From positions 1-5,781 of the forward strand of contig JAKECL010000154.1 of the NCBI GenBank assembly GCA_030460725.1: a stretch of DNA of 5,781 bases. The letters run 5' to 3'. The DNA comes from Propionibacterium sp. (lineage in GTDB: Bacteria; Actinomycetota; Actinomycetes; Actinomycetales; Actinomycetaceae). Under the pieces are notes generated by a model, which was given only the letters and a program-made list of their open reading frames with translations, did not search any database and was not told where the DNA came from. Made by a program: the position numbers and the translations under genes. Shown here in pieces: positions 1-5,607 of the stretch (positions are counted from its first letter, which is position 1; every line of letters begins with the position of its first letter).

Positions 1-47
1 CGAGGCCCACGCCCGCCAGGCCGACGCCCGCCAGCCAGGGAACGCCC
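1..47. other. Window edge downstream of metG, no gene assignable
   Basis: This short stretch follows the metG stop codon. It holds an 11-bp direct repeat (positions 9-19 and 24-34) with a 15-bp period, so it could encode a five-residue repeat. Read on the minus strand, one frame gives a hydrophobic Leu-Ala-Gly-Val-Gly repeat. Read on the plus strand, another frame gives an Ala/Arg/Gln-rich peptide. No start codon with a convincing ribosome binding site is visible, and the window ends too soon to decide between coding on either strand and non-coding sequence. Confidence 0.3.
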
Positions 48-1853
48 TCAGGCGCCCGCCCGCCCCAGCTCCTCCTCGACGATCGCGTCGTCGAGCTTGT
101 GGAAGACCGGATGGGGCTGATGGACCTCGCGCCCCACCAGCACGGGATGACGACCCCAGGTCGGGTATCCGACATAGTCGCCGGTGATGACCGGGTACGT
201 GCGCTCCGAGCCGTCCTCGTTCCGGGCGTCGAGATCGCTGACCTCCTCGATGCGCGGCATCGGCGCCACCTGCCCGGTCCCCCCCAGCACCAGGTCGACA
301 TCATTGGCCGAATGGGGCAGGAAGGGGGACAGCATGGTGTTGAGATCGGTGACGACCTGGGCCAGCGTCCACAGGATCGTTCCCAGACGGTCACGTTCCT
401 CAGGAGCCTTGAGCTTGAAGGGCTCGGTCTCGGTGACGTACTTGTTGGCCTCACCCACCAGGCGCATGGCCGCAGCCAGCGCTGCCTTCTGGTGATGGGT
501 GCGGATCAGGCCTCCGACCTCGTCGAAGCCTGCCGCCACGGCGTCCAGGAGGTGGCGGTCGATGTCCTGCACGTCCTTCGGCTCAGGGATCTGCCCGAAA
601 CGCCTGTGGATCATGGAGGCGGTCCGGTTCACCAGGTTCCCCCACCCGGCCACCAGCTCGGTGTTGGTACGGCGCACGAACTCCGCCCAGGTGAAGTCCG
701 CGTCCGAGGTCTCGGGTCCTGCCGCGGAGATGAAGTAGCGCAACGCATCGGCCTGGTAGCGGCTGAGCATGTCGCGCACGTAGATGACGATGCCGCGCGA
801 GGACGCGAACTTCTTGCCCTCCATGGTCAGGAACTCCGAGGAGACGACCTCGGTGGGAAGGTTGAGGCGGCCGAAGGAGCCGGGTTCCCCACCCTTGTCG
901 CCCTCGCCGTTGTACCCCAGCAGCTCGGCGGGCCAGATCTGGGAGTGGAAGACGATGTTGTCCTTGCCCATGAAGTAGTAGGACAGGGCCTCCGGATCGT
1001 TCCACCACTTGCGCCACGCCTCCGGGTCCCCGGTGCGGCGCGCCCACTCGATGGAGGCCGACAGGTAGCCCACGACGGCGTCGAACCACACGTAGAGCCG
1101 CTTGGAGGGCTGGTCCTCCCAGCCGGGGACCGGGATACCCCAGTCGATGTCGCGGGTCATGGCACGCGGGCGAATGTCCTCCAGGAAGTTCTGGGAGAAC
1201 TTGATGACATTGGGGCGCCAGGTGCCCGACTCCGCGCGGTCCTCCAACCACTTCGACAGGGCTCCGGCAAGAGCCGGCAGGTCCAGGAAGTAGTGGTCGG
1301 TCTCCACGAACTCCGGCGTCTCGCCATTGATCTTGGAGCGCGGATTGATCAGGTCGGTCGGGTCCAACTGATTGCCGCAGTTGTCACACTGGTCGCCGCG
1401 AGCGCCCTCGTACCCACAGATGGGACATGTCCCCTCGATGTAGCGGTCGGGCAGGGTGCGCCCCGTGGAGGGGGAGATTGCGCCGCGGGTGGTGCGAACC
1501 ATCATGTAGCCGTTGTCGCGCACGACCTCGAACATGGACTGCACCACGTGGTGGTGGTTGCCGGTGGTGGTGCGGGTGAAGAGGTCGTAGGACAGGCCGA
1601 GCGCCTGCAGGTCCTCGACGATGAGGCGGTTGTTGCGGTCGGCGAGCTGGCGGGGGGTGACGCCCTCCGCGTCGGCGGCCACCAGGATCGGGGTGCCGTG
1701 CTCATCCGTGCCGGAGACCATGAGGACGTCGTGGCCCGCCATTCGCATGTAGCGGGAGAAGACGTCGGAGGGGACCCCGAAGCCTGCGACGTGACCGATG
1801 TGGCGGGGGCCGTTGGCGTAGGGCCAGGCGACGGCGGAGAGGATGCGACTCAT
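48..1853 (-). CDS. metG: Methionyl-tRNA synthetase (MetRS, class I)
   Basis: This cytoplasmic enzyme joins methionine to initiator and elongator tRNA-Met using ATP, and is essential for translation. The 601-residue protein is complete. The HIGH signature is at residues 18-21, just after the expected AWPYANG start. A four-cysteine zinc knuckle (C143, C146, C156, C159) lies in the connective peptide. WGIPVP is at 238-243, YVWFDA at 254-259 and GKDN at 296-299. The KMSKS-loop equivalent is K348-F-A-S-S352, followed by Arg353. The anticodon-binding helix bundle begins around AGWGNLVNR, with W404 the likely anticodon-contacting tryptophan. There is no obvious C-terminal EMAP/Trbp111-like dimerisation domain, which fits the length. 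The ATG at 1853 is chosen because it gives the family N-terminus. A -10 box ends only 7 nt upstream, implying a leaderless mRNA. pncA lies 70 bp upstream on the same strand. The KFASS loop lacks the second lysine of KMSKS, a reduced form I recall from other actinobacterial and archaeal-type MetRS. Identity is near certain. Confidence 0.98.
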   Translation of the reverse strand: MSRILSAVAWPYANGPRHIGHVAGFGVPSDVFSRYMRMAGHDVLMVSGTDEHGTPILVAADAEGVTPRQLADRNNRLIVEDLQALGLSYDLFTRTTTGNHHHVVQSMFEVVRDNGYMMVRTTRGAISPSTGRTLPDRYIEGTCPICGYEGARGDQCDNCGNQLDPTDLINPRSKINGETPEFVETDHYFLDLPALAGALSKWLEDRAESGTWRPNVIKFSQNFLEDIRPRAMTRDIDWGIPVPGWEDQPSKRLYVWFDAVVGYLSASIEWARRTGDPEAWRKWWNDPEALSYYFMGKDNIVFHSQIWPAELLGYNGEGDKGGEPGSFGRLNLPTEVVSSEFLTMEGKKFASSRGIVIYVRDMLSRYQADALRYFISAAGPETSDADFTWAEFVRRTNTELVAGWGNLVNRTASMIHRRFGQIPEPKDVQDIDRHLLDAVAAGFDEVGGLIRTHHQKAALAAAMRLVGEANKYVTETEPFKLKAPEERDRLGTILWTLAQVVTDLNTMLSPFLPHSANDVDLVLGGTGQVAPMPRIEEVSDLDARNEDGSERTYPVITGDYVGYPTWGRHPVLVGREVHQPHPVFHKLDDAIVEEELGRAGA

Positions 1854-1860
1854 ACCCTCC

Positions 1861-1866
1861 AGAGTA
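1861..1866 (-). promoter_or_regulatory. Probable -10 box of a leaderless metG promoter
   Basis: On the minus strand this reads TACTCT, matching the TAnnnT actinobacterial -10 consensus. Seven bases (1854-1860) separate it from the metG ATG at 1853, the usual distance from a -10 hexamer to +1, so transcription would begin at or next to the A of the start codon. The bases between include GGAGG, but it is only 2 nt from the ATG, too close for normal Shine-Dalgarno use, and would lie upstream of +1. A weak -35 candidate, TTCACG at 1886-1891, has a long 19-bp spacer. No experimental start site is available here. Confidence 0.5.
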
Positions 1867-1900
1867 GACGGGTCGGCGCGGAGGGCGTGAACCGCTGGAC

Positions 1901-1914
1901 CGCCCCCCGGGGCG
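1901..1914 (-). terminator. G+C-rich hairpin after pncA, possible weak terminator
   Basis: A 14-nt self-complementary block (CGCCC, CCCG loop, GGGCG) begins 10 nt beyond the pncA stop codon. It could fold into a short, very stable hairpin in the pncA transcript and sits between pncA and the metG promoter. There is no T-tract after it on the minus strand, so it does not meet the classical intrinsic terminator pattern. In such G+C-rich DNA it may also be chance. Confidence 0.25.
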
Positions 1915-1923
1915 CCTCACCCC

Positions 1924-2505
1924 TCACTGTTGAGCGATTGCCCCGGACTCGCTCAGTTCCACACCCGCCGCGACCATCCGCACCCGCGCTGCCTCACCGA
2001 GCTGGGGGGAGACCGGCTCGGTGAGATCGGTGAGCACGCGCGTGGCGAAACCCGCTGCCTGTGCGTCCAGGGCGGTCTGGGCCACGCAGTGGGACTCGGC
2101 CAGGCCCACCACGTCGACGTCGGTCACCCCTGCGGCCTCCAGGGCGCGCTGGAGGGTGGAGCCGTCCGCCGTGGCCCCTTCGAAGCCGGAGTAGGCGGCG
2201 GCGTACATGCCCTTCTTCACCGCGAGATCCGCGTCCAGGTCGGCCAGGGCCGGGTGGAGTTCGGCCTCAGCTGTGCCTGCCACGCCGTGGGGCGGCCAGG
2301 TGTCGACGAAGTCGGGCGTGGCGGAGAAGTGGGAGCCGGGGTCGATGTGCCAGTCCTGGGTGGTGGCGACCAGGTCGTAGGCACCGCGATGTGTGCGGGC
2401 GAAGTCGGCGATGCGCTGCGCGACGGCGTTGCCGCCCTCGACGGGAAGTGATCCGCCCTCACAGAACGTGGGCTGGACGTCGACGACGATGAGTGCGCGT
2501 GACAT
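1924..2505 (-). CDS. pncA: Nicotinamidase / isochorismatase-family cysteine hydrolase
   Basis: This is a cytoplasmic amidohydrolase that converts nicotinamide to nicotinate and ammonia for NAD salvage; the mycobacterial enzyme also activates pyrazinamide. The 193-residue length is typical of the family. The catalytic triad is visible: D9 in the N-terminal VVDVQ strand, a lysine at K96/K97 in VKKGMY, and nucleophile C139. The metal-binding set D50, H52, H58 and H72 is intact in QDWH...GSHF...HG, which favours nicotinamidase over other isochorismatase-like hydrolases. The residues before the cysteine read AESHC rather than the more usual ATDHC, a modest departure. The start is the ATG at 2505, preceded by GAGGAGG at 2510-2516 and by a -10-like TAGTCT further upstream. 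metG follows 70 bp downstream, and the rsmI stop lies 233 bp upstream. Family assignment is firm; nicotinamide as substrate is inferred from the metal and triad residues. Confidence 0.93.
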   Translation of the reverse strand: MSRALIVVDVQPTFCEGGSLPVEGGNAVAQRIADFARTHRGAYDLVATTQDWHIDPGSHFSATPDFVDTWPPHGVAGTAEAELHPALADLDADLAVKKGMYAAAYSGFEGATADGSTLQRALEAAGVTDVDVVGLAESHCVAQTALDAQAAGFATRVLTDLTEPVSPQLGEAARVRMVAAGVELSESGAIAQQ

Positions 2506-2509
2506 GGGT

Positions 2510-2516
2510 CCTCCTC
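2510..2516 (-). promoter_or_regulatory. Shine-Dalgarno sequence of pncA
   Basis: The minus strand reads GAGGAGG, a strong match to the 16S rRNA 3' end, with 4 nt to the ATG at 2505. The spacing is slightly short but usable. It supports the chosen pncA start and contrasts with metG and pmt, which have no properly spaced ribosome binding site. Confidence 0.75.
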
Positions 2517-2538
2517 GGGGCGGTGGCGGTCCTCCCCC

Positions 2539-2544
2539 AGACTA
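2539..2544 (-). promoter_or_regulatory. Possible -10 box of the pncA promoter
   Basis: The minus strand reads TAGTCT (TAnnnT). It lies 33 bp before the pncA ATG, so a start site about 7 bp downstream would give a leader of roughly 26 nt containing the GAGGAGG ribosome binding site. No recognisable -35 element is seen at 16-19 bp spacing. The position in a gene-to-gene gap is supportive, but the motif is short. Confidence 0.4.
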
Positions 2545-2566
2545 CCCGAGCCGGTTCGGGGCCCGA

Positions 2567-2587
2567 CGGGAGCAGGGGAGCCTCCCG
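2567..2587. repeat. Short inverted repeat in the pncA-rsmI gap
   Basis: CGGGAG at 2567-2572 pairs with CTCCCG at 2582-2587 across a 9-nt loop. It lies between the rsmI end and the pncA promoter on the minus strand, where a terminator for rsmI transcripts would be expected. It has no T-tract, and a 6-bp G+C stem is not rare in this composition, so any terminator role is speculative. Confidence 0.25.
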
Positions 2588-2663
2588 CGGGACGGGCGAC
2601 GCCGCGCGGGTGCGGGTGCGTTGCCCGGGATGCGGGAACGAGGGCGGCGCGGCTTCCATTGGA

Positions 2664-2756
2664 GTCGCGGCGCGGCCTGCCCTCAGTCGGTGTCGCAGCG
2701 CGACCTGCCCTCAGTCGGTGTCGCAGCGCGGCCTGCCCTCAGTCGGTGTCGCGGCG
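2664..2756. repeat. 28-bp tandem repeat spanning the rsmI stop codon (about 3.3 copies)
   Basis: Three full 28-bp copies lie at 2664-2691, 2692-2719 and 2720-2747, followed by a 9-bp partial copy at 2748-2756. Copies 1 and 3 differ at one base (unit position 6), and copies 2 and 3 differ at one base (unit position 12). On the minus strand each full copy contains the last codons and stop of rsmI (GACACCGACTGA). The TGA at 2739-2741 ends the gene, and two further copies lie at 2711-2713 and 2683-2685. Because 28 is not a multiple of three, the three TGAs fall in three different frames. Unit copy 2 also contains a small perfect inverted repeat, GTCGC-AGC-GCGAC. Tandem duplication by replication slippage is the likely origin. 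Confidence 0.95.
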
Positions 2757-3599
2757 GCGCAGTGCCGCCCGGTAGAGATCGTTCTTGCGCAGGCCTGTGG
2801 CCTCGGCGACCTGTGCGGCCGCTTCCTTCAGGCGCATCCCCTCATCTGCGAGGGCAAGCACGGCGAGGACGTGGTCCTCGGCCCTACCTTCCCCGCGCGC
2901 GCCCGCCACCACGATCGTGATCTCACCGAGCACCTCTCCCACCGTGCGCGCGATGAGGGTGTTGAGGTCACCGCGCAGAATCTCCTCGTGCACCTTGGTG
3001 AGTTCCCGGCACACCACTGCCTGGCGCGTCCCTCCGAAGACCTGGGCCATGCGCACCAAAGTGGCGTTCACCCTCCTGGCGGACTCGAAGAAGATCAGGG
3101 TGTGTGGGTCCTGGGCCATGGACTCCAGGGCGCGGGTGGCCTCACCGTCCTTGCGGGGAAGGAATCCTTCGAACGCGAAACGATCGGAGGGCAGACCCGA
3201 GACTGCAAGCGCGGTCACCGGAGCGGAGGGGCCGGGCAGGGCAGAGACGGGAACGCCCCGCTCCACGGCTCGGCGAACGAGGCGGTAGCCGGGATCGGAG
3301 ACGGTGGGCATGCCGGCGTCGGAGACCAGGAGCACCCTGGCGCCCTCTTCAGCGAGGTCCACCACCGAGTCGGCACGCTCACGCTCGTTGTGGTCGTGGA
3401 GGCTCATCAACCTGCCGTTGATGCGCACCTCCAGACGGGAGGCCAGTGCGAGGAGGCGCCGTGTGTCCTCCGCCGCCACCACCTCCGCTTCAGCCAGGGC
3501 CCGGAGGAAACGCGGGGAGGCGTCCGCGACGTCGCCGATGGGTGTGGCCGCCAGCAGGATGGAGCCGGGACGCTGGACGGGCTGGTCATCGGAGGTCAT
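2739..3599 (-). CDS. rsmI: 16S rRNA (cytidine(1402)-2'-O)-methyltransferase
   Basis: RsmI is an S-adenosylmethionine-dependent enzyme of the tetrapyrrole methylase-like (SPOUT-unrelated) fold. It methylates the 2'-O of C1402 in the ribosomal P-site decoding region of 16S rRNA. The 286 residues match the family length. Visible motifs are ATPIGD at 18-23, EDTR at 44-47, SDAGMP at 93-98 with DPG at 102-104, LPGPSA at 121-126, GFLPRK at 144-149, FFESARRV at 169-176 and CRELTK-HEE at 196-205. A short C-terminal segment rich in Ala, Lys and Arg resembles the RsmI helix-turn-helix tail. The ATG at 3599 is preferred over an upstream GTG at 3728. It has GGAAGGA 7 nt upstream, and the extra 43 residues of the longer form are low-complexity and absent from the family core. 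The gene is divergent from pmt, an arrangement also found in mycobacteria. Its stop codon lies inside a tandem repeat. Confidence 0.96.
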   Translation of the reverse strand: MTSDDQPVQRPGSILLAATPIGDVADASPRFLRALAEAEVVAAEDTRRLLALASRLEVRINGRLMSLHDHNERERADSVVDLAEEGARVLLVSDAGMPTVSDPGYRLVRRAVERGVPVSALPGPSAPVTALAVSGLPSDRFAFEGFLPRKDGEATRALESMAQDPHTLIFFESARRVNATLVRMAQVFGGTRQAVVCRELTKVHEEILRGDLNTLIARTVGEVLGEITIVVAGARGEGRAEDHVLAVLALADEGMRLKEAAAQVAEATGLRKNDLYRAALRRRDTD

Positions 3600-3606
3600 G
3601 CCCACA

Positions 3607-3613
3607 TCCTTCC
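3607..3613 (-). promoter_or_regulatory. Shine-Dalgarno sequence of rsmI
   Basis: The minus strand reads GGAAGGA with 7 nt to the ATG at 3599, a near-ideal spacing. This decides the rsmI start in favour of the ATG rather than the GTG 129 bp further upstream. Confidence 0.8.
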
Positions 3614-3753
3614 ATCCCCGTCCGCCGCCGTGCACCCTCGCGACGCCGTGCGCCTTCGCTGCGCGGCGCGCCACCGGTACGACCGGCTCCGGCTGCGCGC
3701 GGGCGCCGCGATCAGGCACAGCCACCACGGTTCTTCTGCCTGTTCGCCACCTC

Positions 3754-3759
3754 TAGACT
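3754..3759 (+). promoter_or_regulatory. Probable -10 box of a leaderless pmt promoter
   Basis: The hexamer is TAGACT (TAnnnT), and six bases (3760-3765) separate it from the GTG at 3766. Transcription would therefore start at or beside the start codon, giving a leaderless mRNA. No Shine-Dalgarno-like sequence lies upstream of the GTG. The first three bases of the box form a TAG in frame with the gene, so no longer N-terminus is possible. The -35 region has only a weak TTCTTC at 3731-3736, with a 17-bp spacer. Confidence 0.55.
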
Positions 3760-3765
3760 CGGTTC

Positions 3766-5607
3766 GTGGATGCACACCGACTGGAGTCAGACCTCGTTCC
3801 CGCATCGCCCCCCGACCTGGGGAAGGCCGACGGGACAGGCGATCCGGAACCGCTGCCACCCCTCGGCGCGCCACCCGTCACGCAGCCCGCCAGTACCGAG
3901 GGAGACGTCACCCCGCCCGTCGACGCCGAGGCACCGGCACGGGATGCCTCGACCGGCAACGCTCGGGCCGACGACACCGAGGTCTGCCATGCATCATCTC
4001 TTGCCGGTCCCCCGCGCCGGTGGTGGTCGCGGCTGCCCGTCTCGCCCGTCGCTGGATGGATCGCCACGGCACTCGCCACCGCACTCGCCCTCGTCCTGCG
4101 TCTGCTGGGTCTGGACCGCATTCCCACCCTGATCTTCGACGAGACCTACTACGTCAAGGACGCCTACTCCCTGATCCACCTCGGCTACGAAGGGACCTGG
4201 CCGGCAGGCTCGGACGCCGCCTTTGCCCGTGGCGACTTCAGCATGCTGAGCCCGCAGGGCTCCTACATCGTCCACCCGCCCACCGGGAAGTGGCTGATCG
4301 GCGTCGGCATGCAGGCTCTGGGTGCGGACAACCCGGTGGGATGGCGTGTCTCGGCGGTGGTCGCGGGGACCATCGGCGTGTTCCTGGTGTGCCGACTGGC
4401 TTGGAACCTGTTCCGCTCCCCTGCGGTCACCGCACTGGCCGGTCTGTTCCTGGCCACCGACGGCATCCACCTGGTCCTCTCGCGCACCAGCCTGCTCGAC
4501 ATCTTCCTCTCGACCTTCGTGCTCGCGGCCTTCCTCGCAGTGGTCAAGGACCAGCGCATGGCAGGACCCCGGCTGGCCAGACGAATGGGCGCCTGGGTGG
4601 AGGAGTCCGCAGGTGCGCCCATCGGCTTCGGTCCCCGCTCCGGTCCCCGCTGGTGGTTGGTCGTGGCCGGTGTGGCGCTGGGACTCGCCTGCTCCGTGAA
4701 GTGGTCGGGGATCTATGCACTGGCGGTGCTCGGTCTGTTCGTGGCGCTGCGCGAGTGGAGCGAACGCCGACGGCTCGGCCATCCTCGCGCTGCCCGGGGG
4801 GCGCTGGTCACCGATGTCCCTGTGGCCTTTGTCGCCATGGTCCCCACTGCTGTCCTGGTCTACATCGCCTCGTGGACCGGGTGGATGCTGCACCCGCGCG
4901 CCTGGGGCCACGGTGCCTCCGCAGCCGCAGGCGGTCCCTCCACCGCTCCGTGGAGTGTGCTGTCAGATCTGTTGCTCTACCACGTGCAGGTCTGGGAGTT
5001 CCACAATGGTCTCTCCACGCCCCACAACTACCAGTCCCATCCCCTGGGCTGGCTGTTCCAGCTGCGCCCGACCTCCTTCTACTACGACAGGTTCGCCGGC
5101 CCGTGCAGCGGGGGGGAATGTGTGCGCAACGTCGTCGCACTGGGCAATCCGTTGCTGTGGTGGTTGGCAGTCCCGGCCCTGGTGCTGGCCCTGTGGGTCG
5201 TGGCTCGTTGGGGGGACTGGCGGATCGGGCTGGTGCTGTGCGGCTATCTCTCAATGTACGTGCCCTGGTTCGCCTACCCCGACCGCACGATGTTCACCTT
5301 CTACACCGTGGCATTCGCGCCCTTCGTCGCCCTGATCCTGGCCTGGGCGATCGGTGTGTGCTGGGGGCAGGTCAAACCCGACACGTCCCTCGCAGCGTGG
5401 TCCTCCAGCCCGTCCGTCAGCGCCCACGAGGGCGACCCCGCGTGGCCCGGTATTGCCTCCCCGGTCCAGGACGCGCTCGCCCTCCTCGCCCTGGTCGCGG
5501 CCTTCGTCGTGTTGCTCAGTGCCGCCTACTTCTACACGGTGTGGACCGGCGCCCTCATCCCCTACCAGGACTGGCTCTCCCGCATGTGGCTGAGCTCCTG
5601 GATCTAG
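3766..5607 (+). CDS. pmt: Polyprenyl-phosphomannose protein O-mannosyltransferase (GT39 family)
   Basis: This integral membrane GT-C glycosyltransferase moves mannose from polyprenyl-phosphomannose to Ser/Thr of proteins being exported by Sec, on the outer face of the membrane. The 613-residue protein has a hydrophilic, Pro/Asp/Glu-rich N-terminus (about 1-83), then roughly eleven hydrophobic segments, the first at about 95-114. The catalytic Asp-Glu pair is D125-E126 (IFDETYYVKD) in the first outer loop. Other family marks are HPPTGKW at 170-176, SVKWSGIY at 310-317, the large outer loop H406...H413-NGL...H420-NY...HPLGW...RP435, a possible disulfide pair C447/C452, and a C-terminal PYQDWLSRMWLSSWI. 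GTG at 3766 is the first possible start after an in-frame TAG. The Mycobacterium tuberculosis orthologue (Rv1002c) also sits next to and divergent from rsmI. It is longer than that protein because of the N-terminal tail and a hydrophilic loop at about 534-569. The PMT family is certain; which proteins it modifies cannot be read here. Confidence 0.95.
   Translation: MDAHRLESDLVPASPPDLGKADGTGDPEPLPPLGAPPVTQPASTEGDVTPPVDAEAPARDASTGNARADDTEVCHASSLAGPPRRWWSRLPVSPVAGWIATALATALALVLRLLGLDRIPTLIFDETYYVKDAYSLIHLGYEGTWPAGSDAAFARGDFSMLSPQGSYIVHPPTGKWLIGVGMQALGADNPVGWRVSAVVAGTIGVFLVCRLAWNLFRSPAVTALAGLFLATDGIHLVLSRTSLLDIFLSTFVLAAFLAVVKDQRMAGPRLARRMGAWVEESAGAPIGFGPRSGPRWWLVVAGVALGLACSVKWSGIYALAVLGLFVALREWSERRRLGHPRAARGALVTDVPVAFVAMVPTAVLVYIASWTGWMLHPRAWGHGASAAAGGPSTAPWSVLSDLLLYHVQVWEFHNGLSTPHNYQSHPLGWLFQLRPTSFYYDRFAGPCSGGECVRNVVALGNPLLWWLAVPALVLALWVVARWGDWRIGLVLCGYLSMYVPWFAYPDRTMFTFYTVAFAPFVALILAWAIGVCWGQVKPDTSLAAWSSSPSVSAHEGDPAWPGIASPVQDALALLALVAAFVVLLSAAYFYTVWTGALIPYQDWLSRMWLSSWI

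Larger units (their letters stand above)
3600..3765. other. Divergent spacer between rsmI and pmt
   Basis: This 166-bp region must carry the start signals for both genes. The pmt side has a clear TAnnnT box next to the GTG start. On the rsmI side only the ribosome binding site is evident; no TAnnnT hexamer at a plausible distance was found on the minus strand. I saw no strong palindromic operator apart from the small TCTAGA overlapping the pmt -10 box. An in-frame GTG at 3728 could extend rsmI, but this looks like non-coding sequence. Confidence 0.6.

Noticed and set aside
99..2024. 641-codon open frame on the plus strand across metG
   Set aside because: It is antisense to an unmistakable metG, its product is His/Gly/Val-rich with no recognisable motif, and it continues into pncA. 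Long antisense frames are expected in G+C-rich genes.
2664..2756. Tandem repeat as a CRISPR array
   Set aside because: The 28-bp units are directly contiguous with no unique spacers, and no cas gene is nearby.
3600..3728. N-terminal extension of rsmI from GTG 3728
   Set aside because: The ATG at 3599 has a strong, well-spaced GGAAGGA, and the extra 43 residues are Arg/Ala/Gly-rich and precede the normal RsmI N-terminus.
4621..4652. 12-bp repeat (CGGTCCCCGCT core) inside pmt
   Set aside because: It encodes Gly-Pro-Arg twice in a variable cytoplasmic segment, in frame, with only two copies; this is ordinary coding low complexity.
3994..4911. 305-codon open frame on the minus strand across pmt
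   Set aside because: The product is low-complexity (Gly/His/Gln/Asp), has no family features and lies opposite well-conserved PMT motifs.
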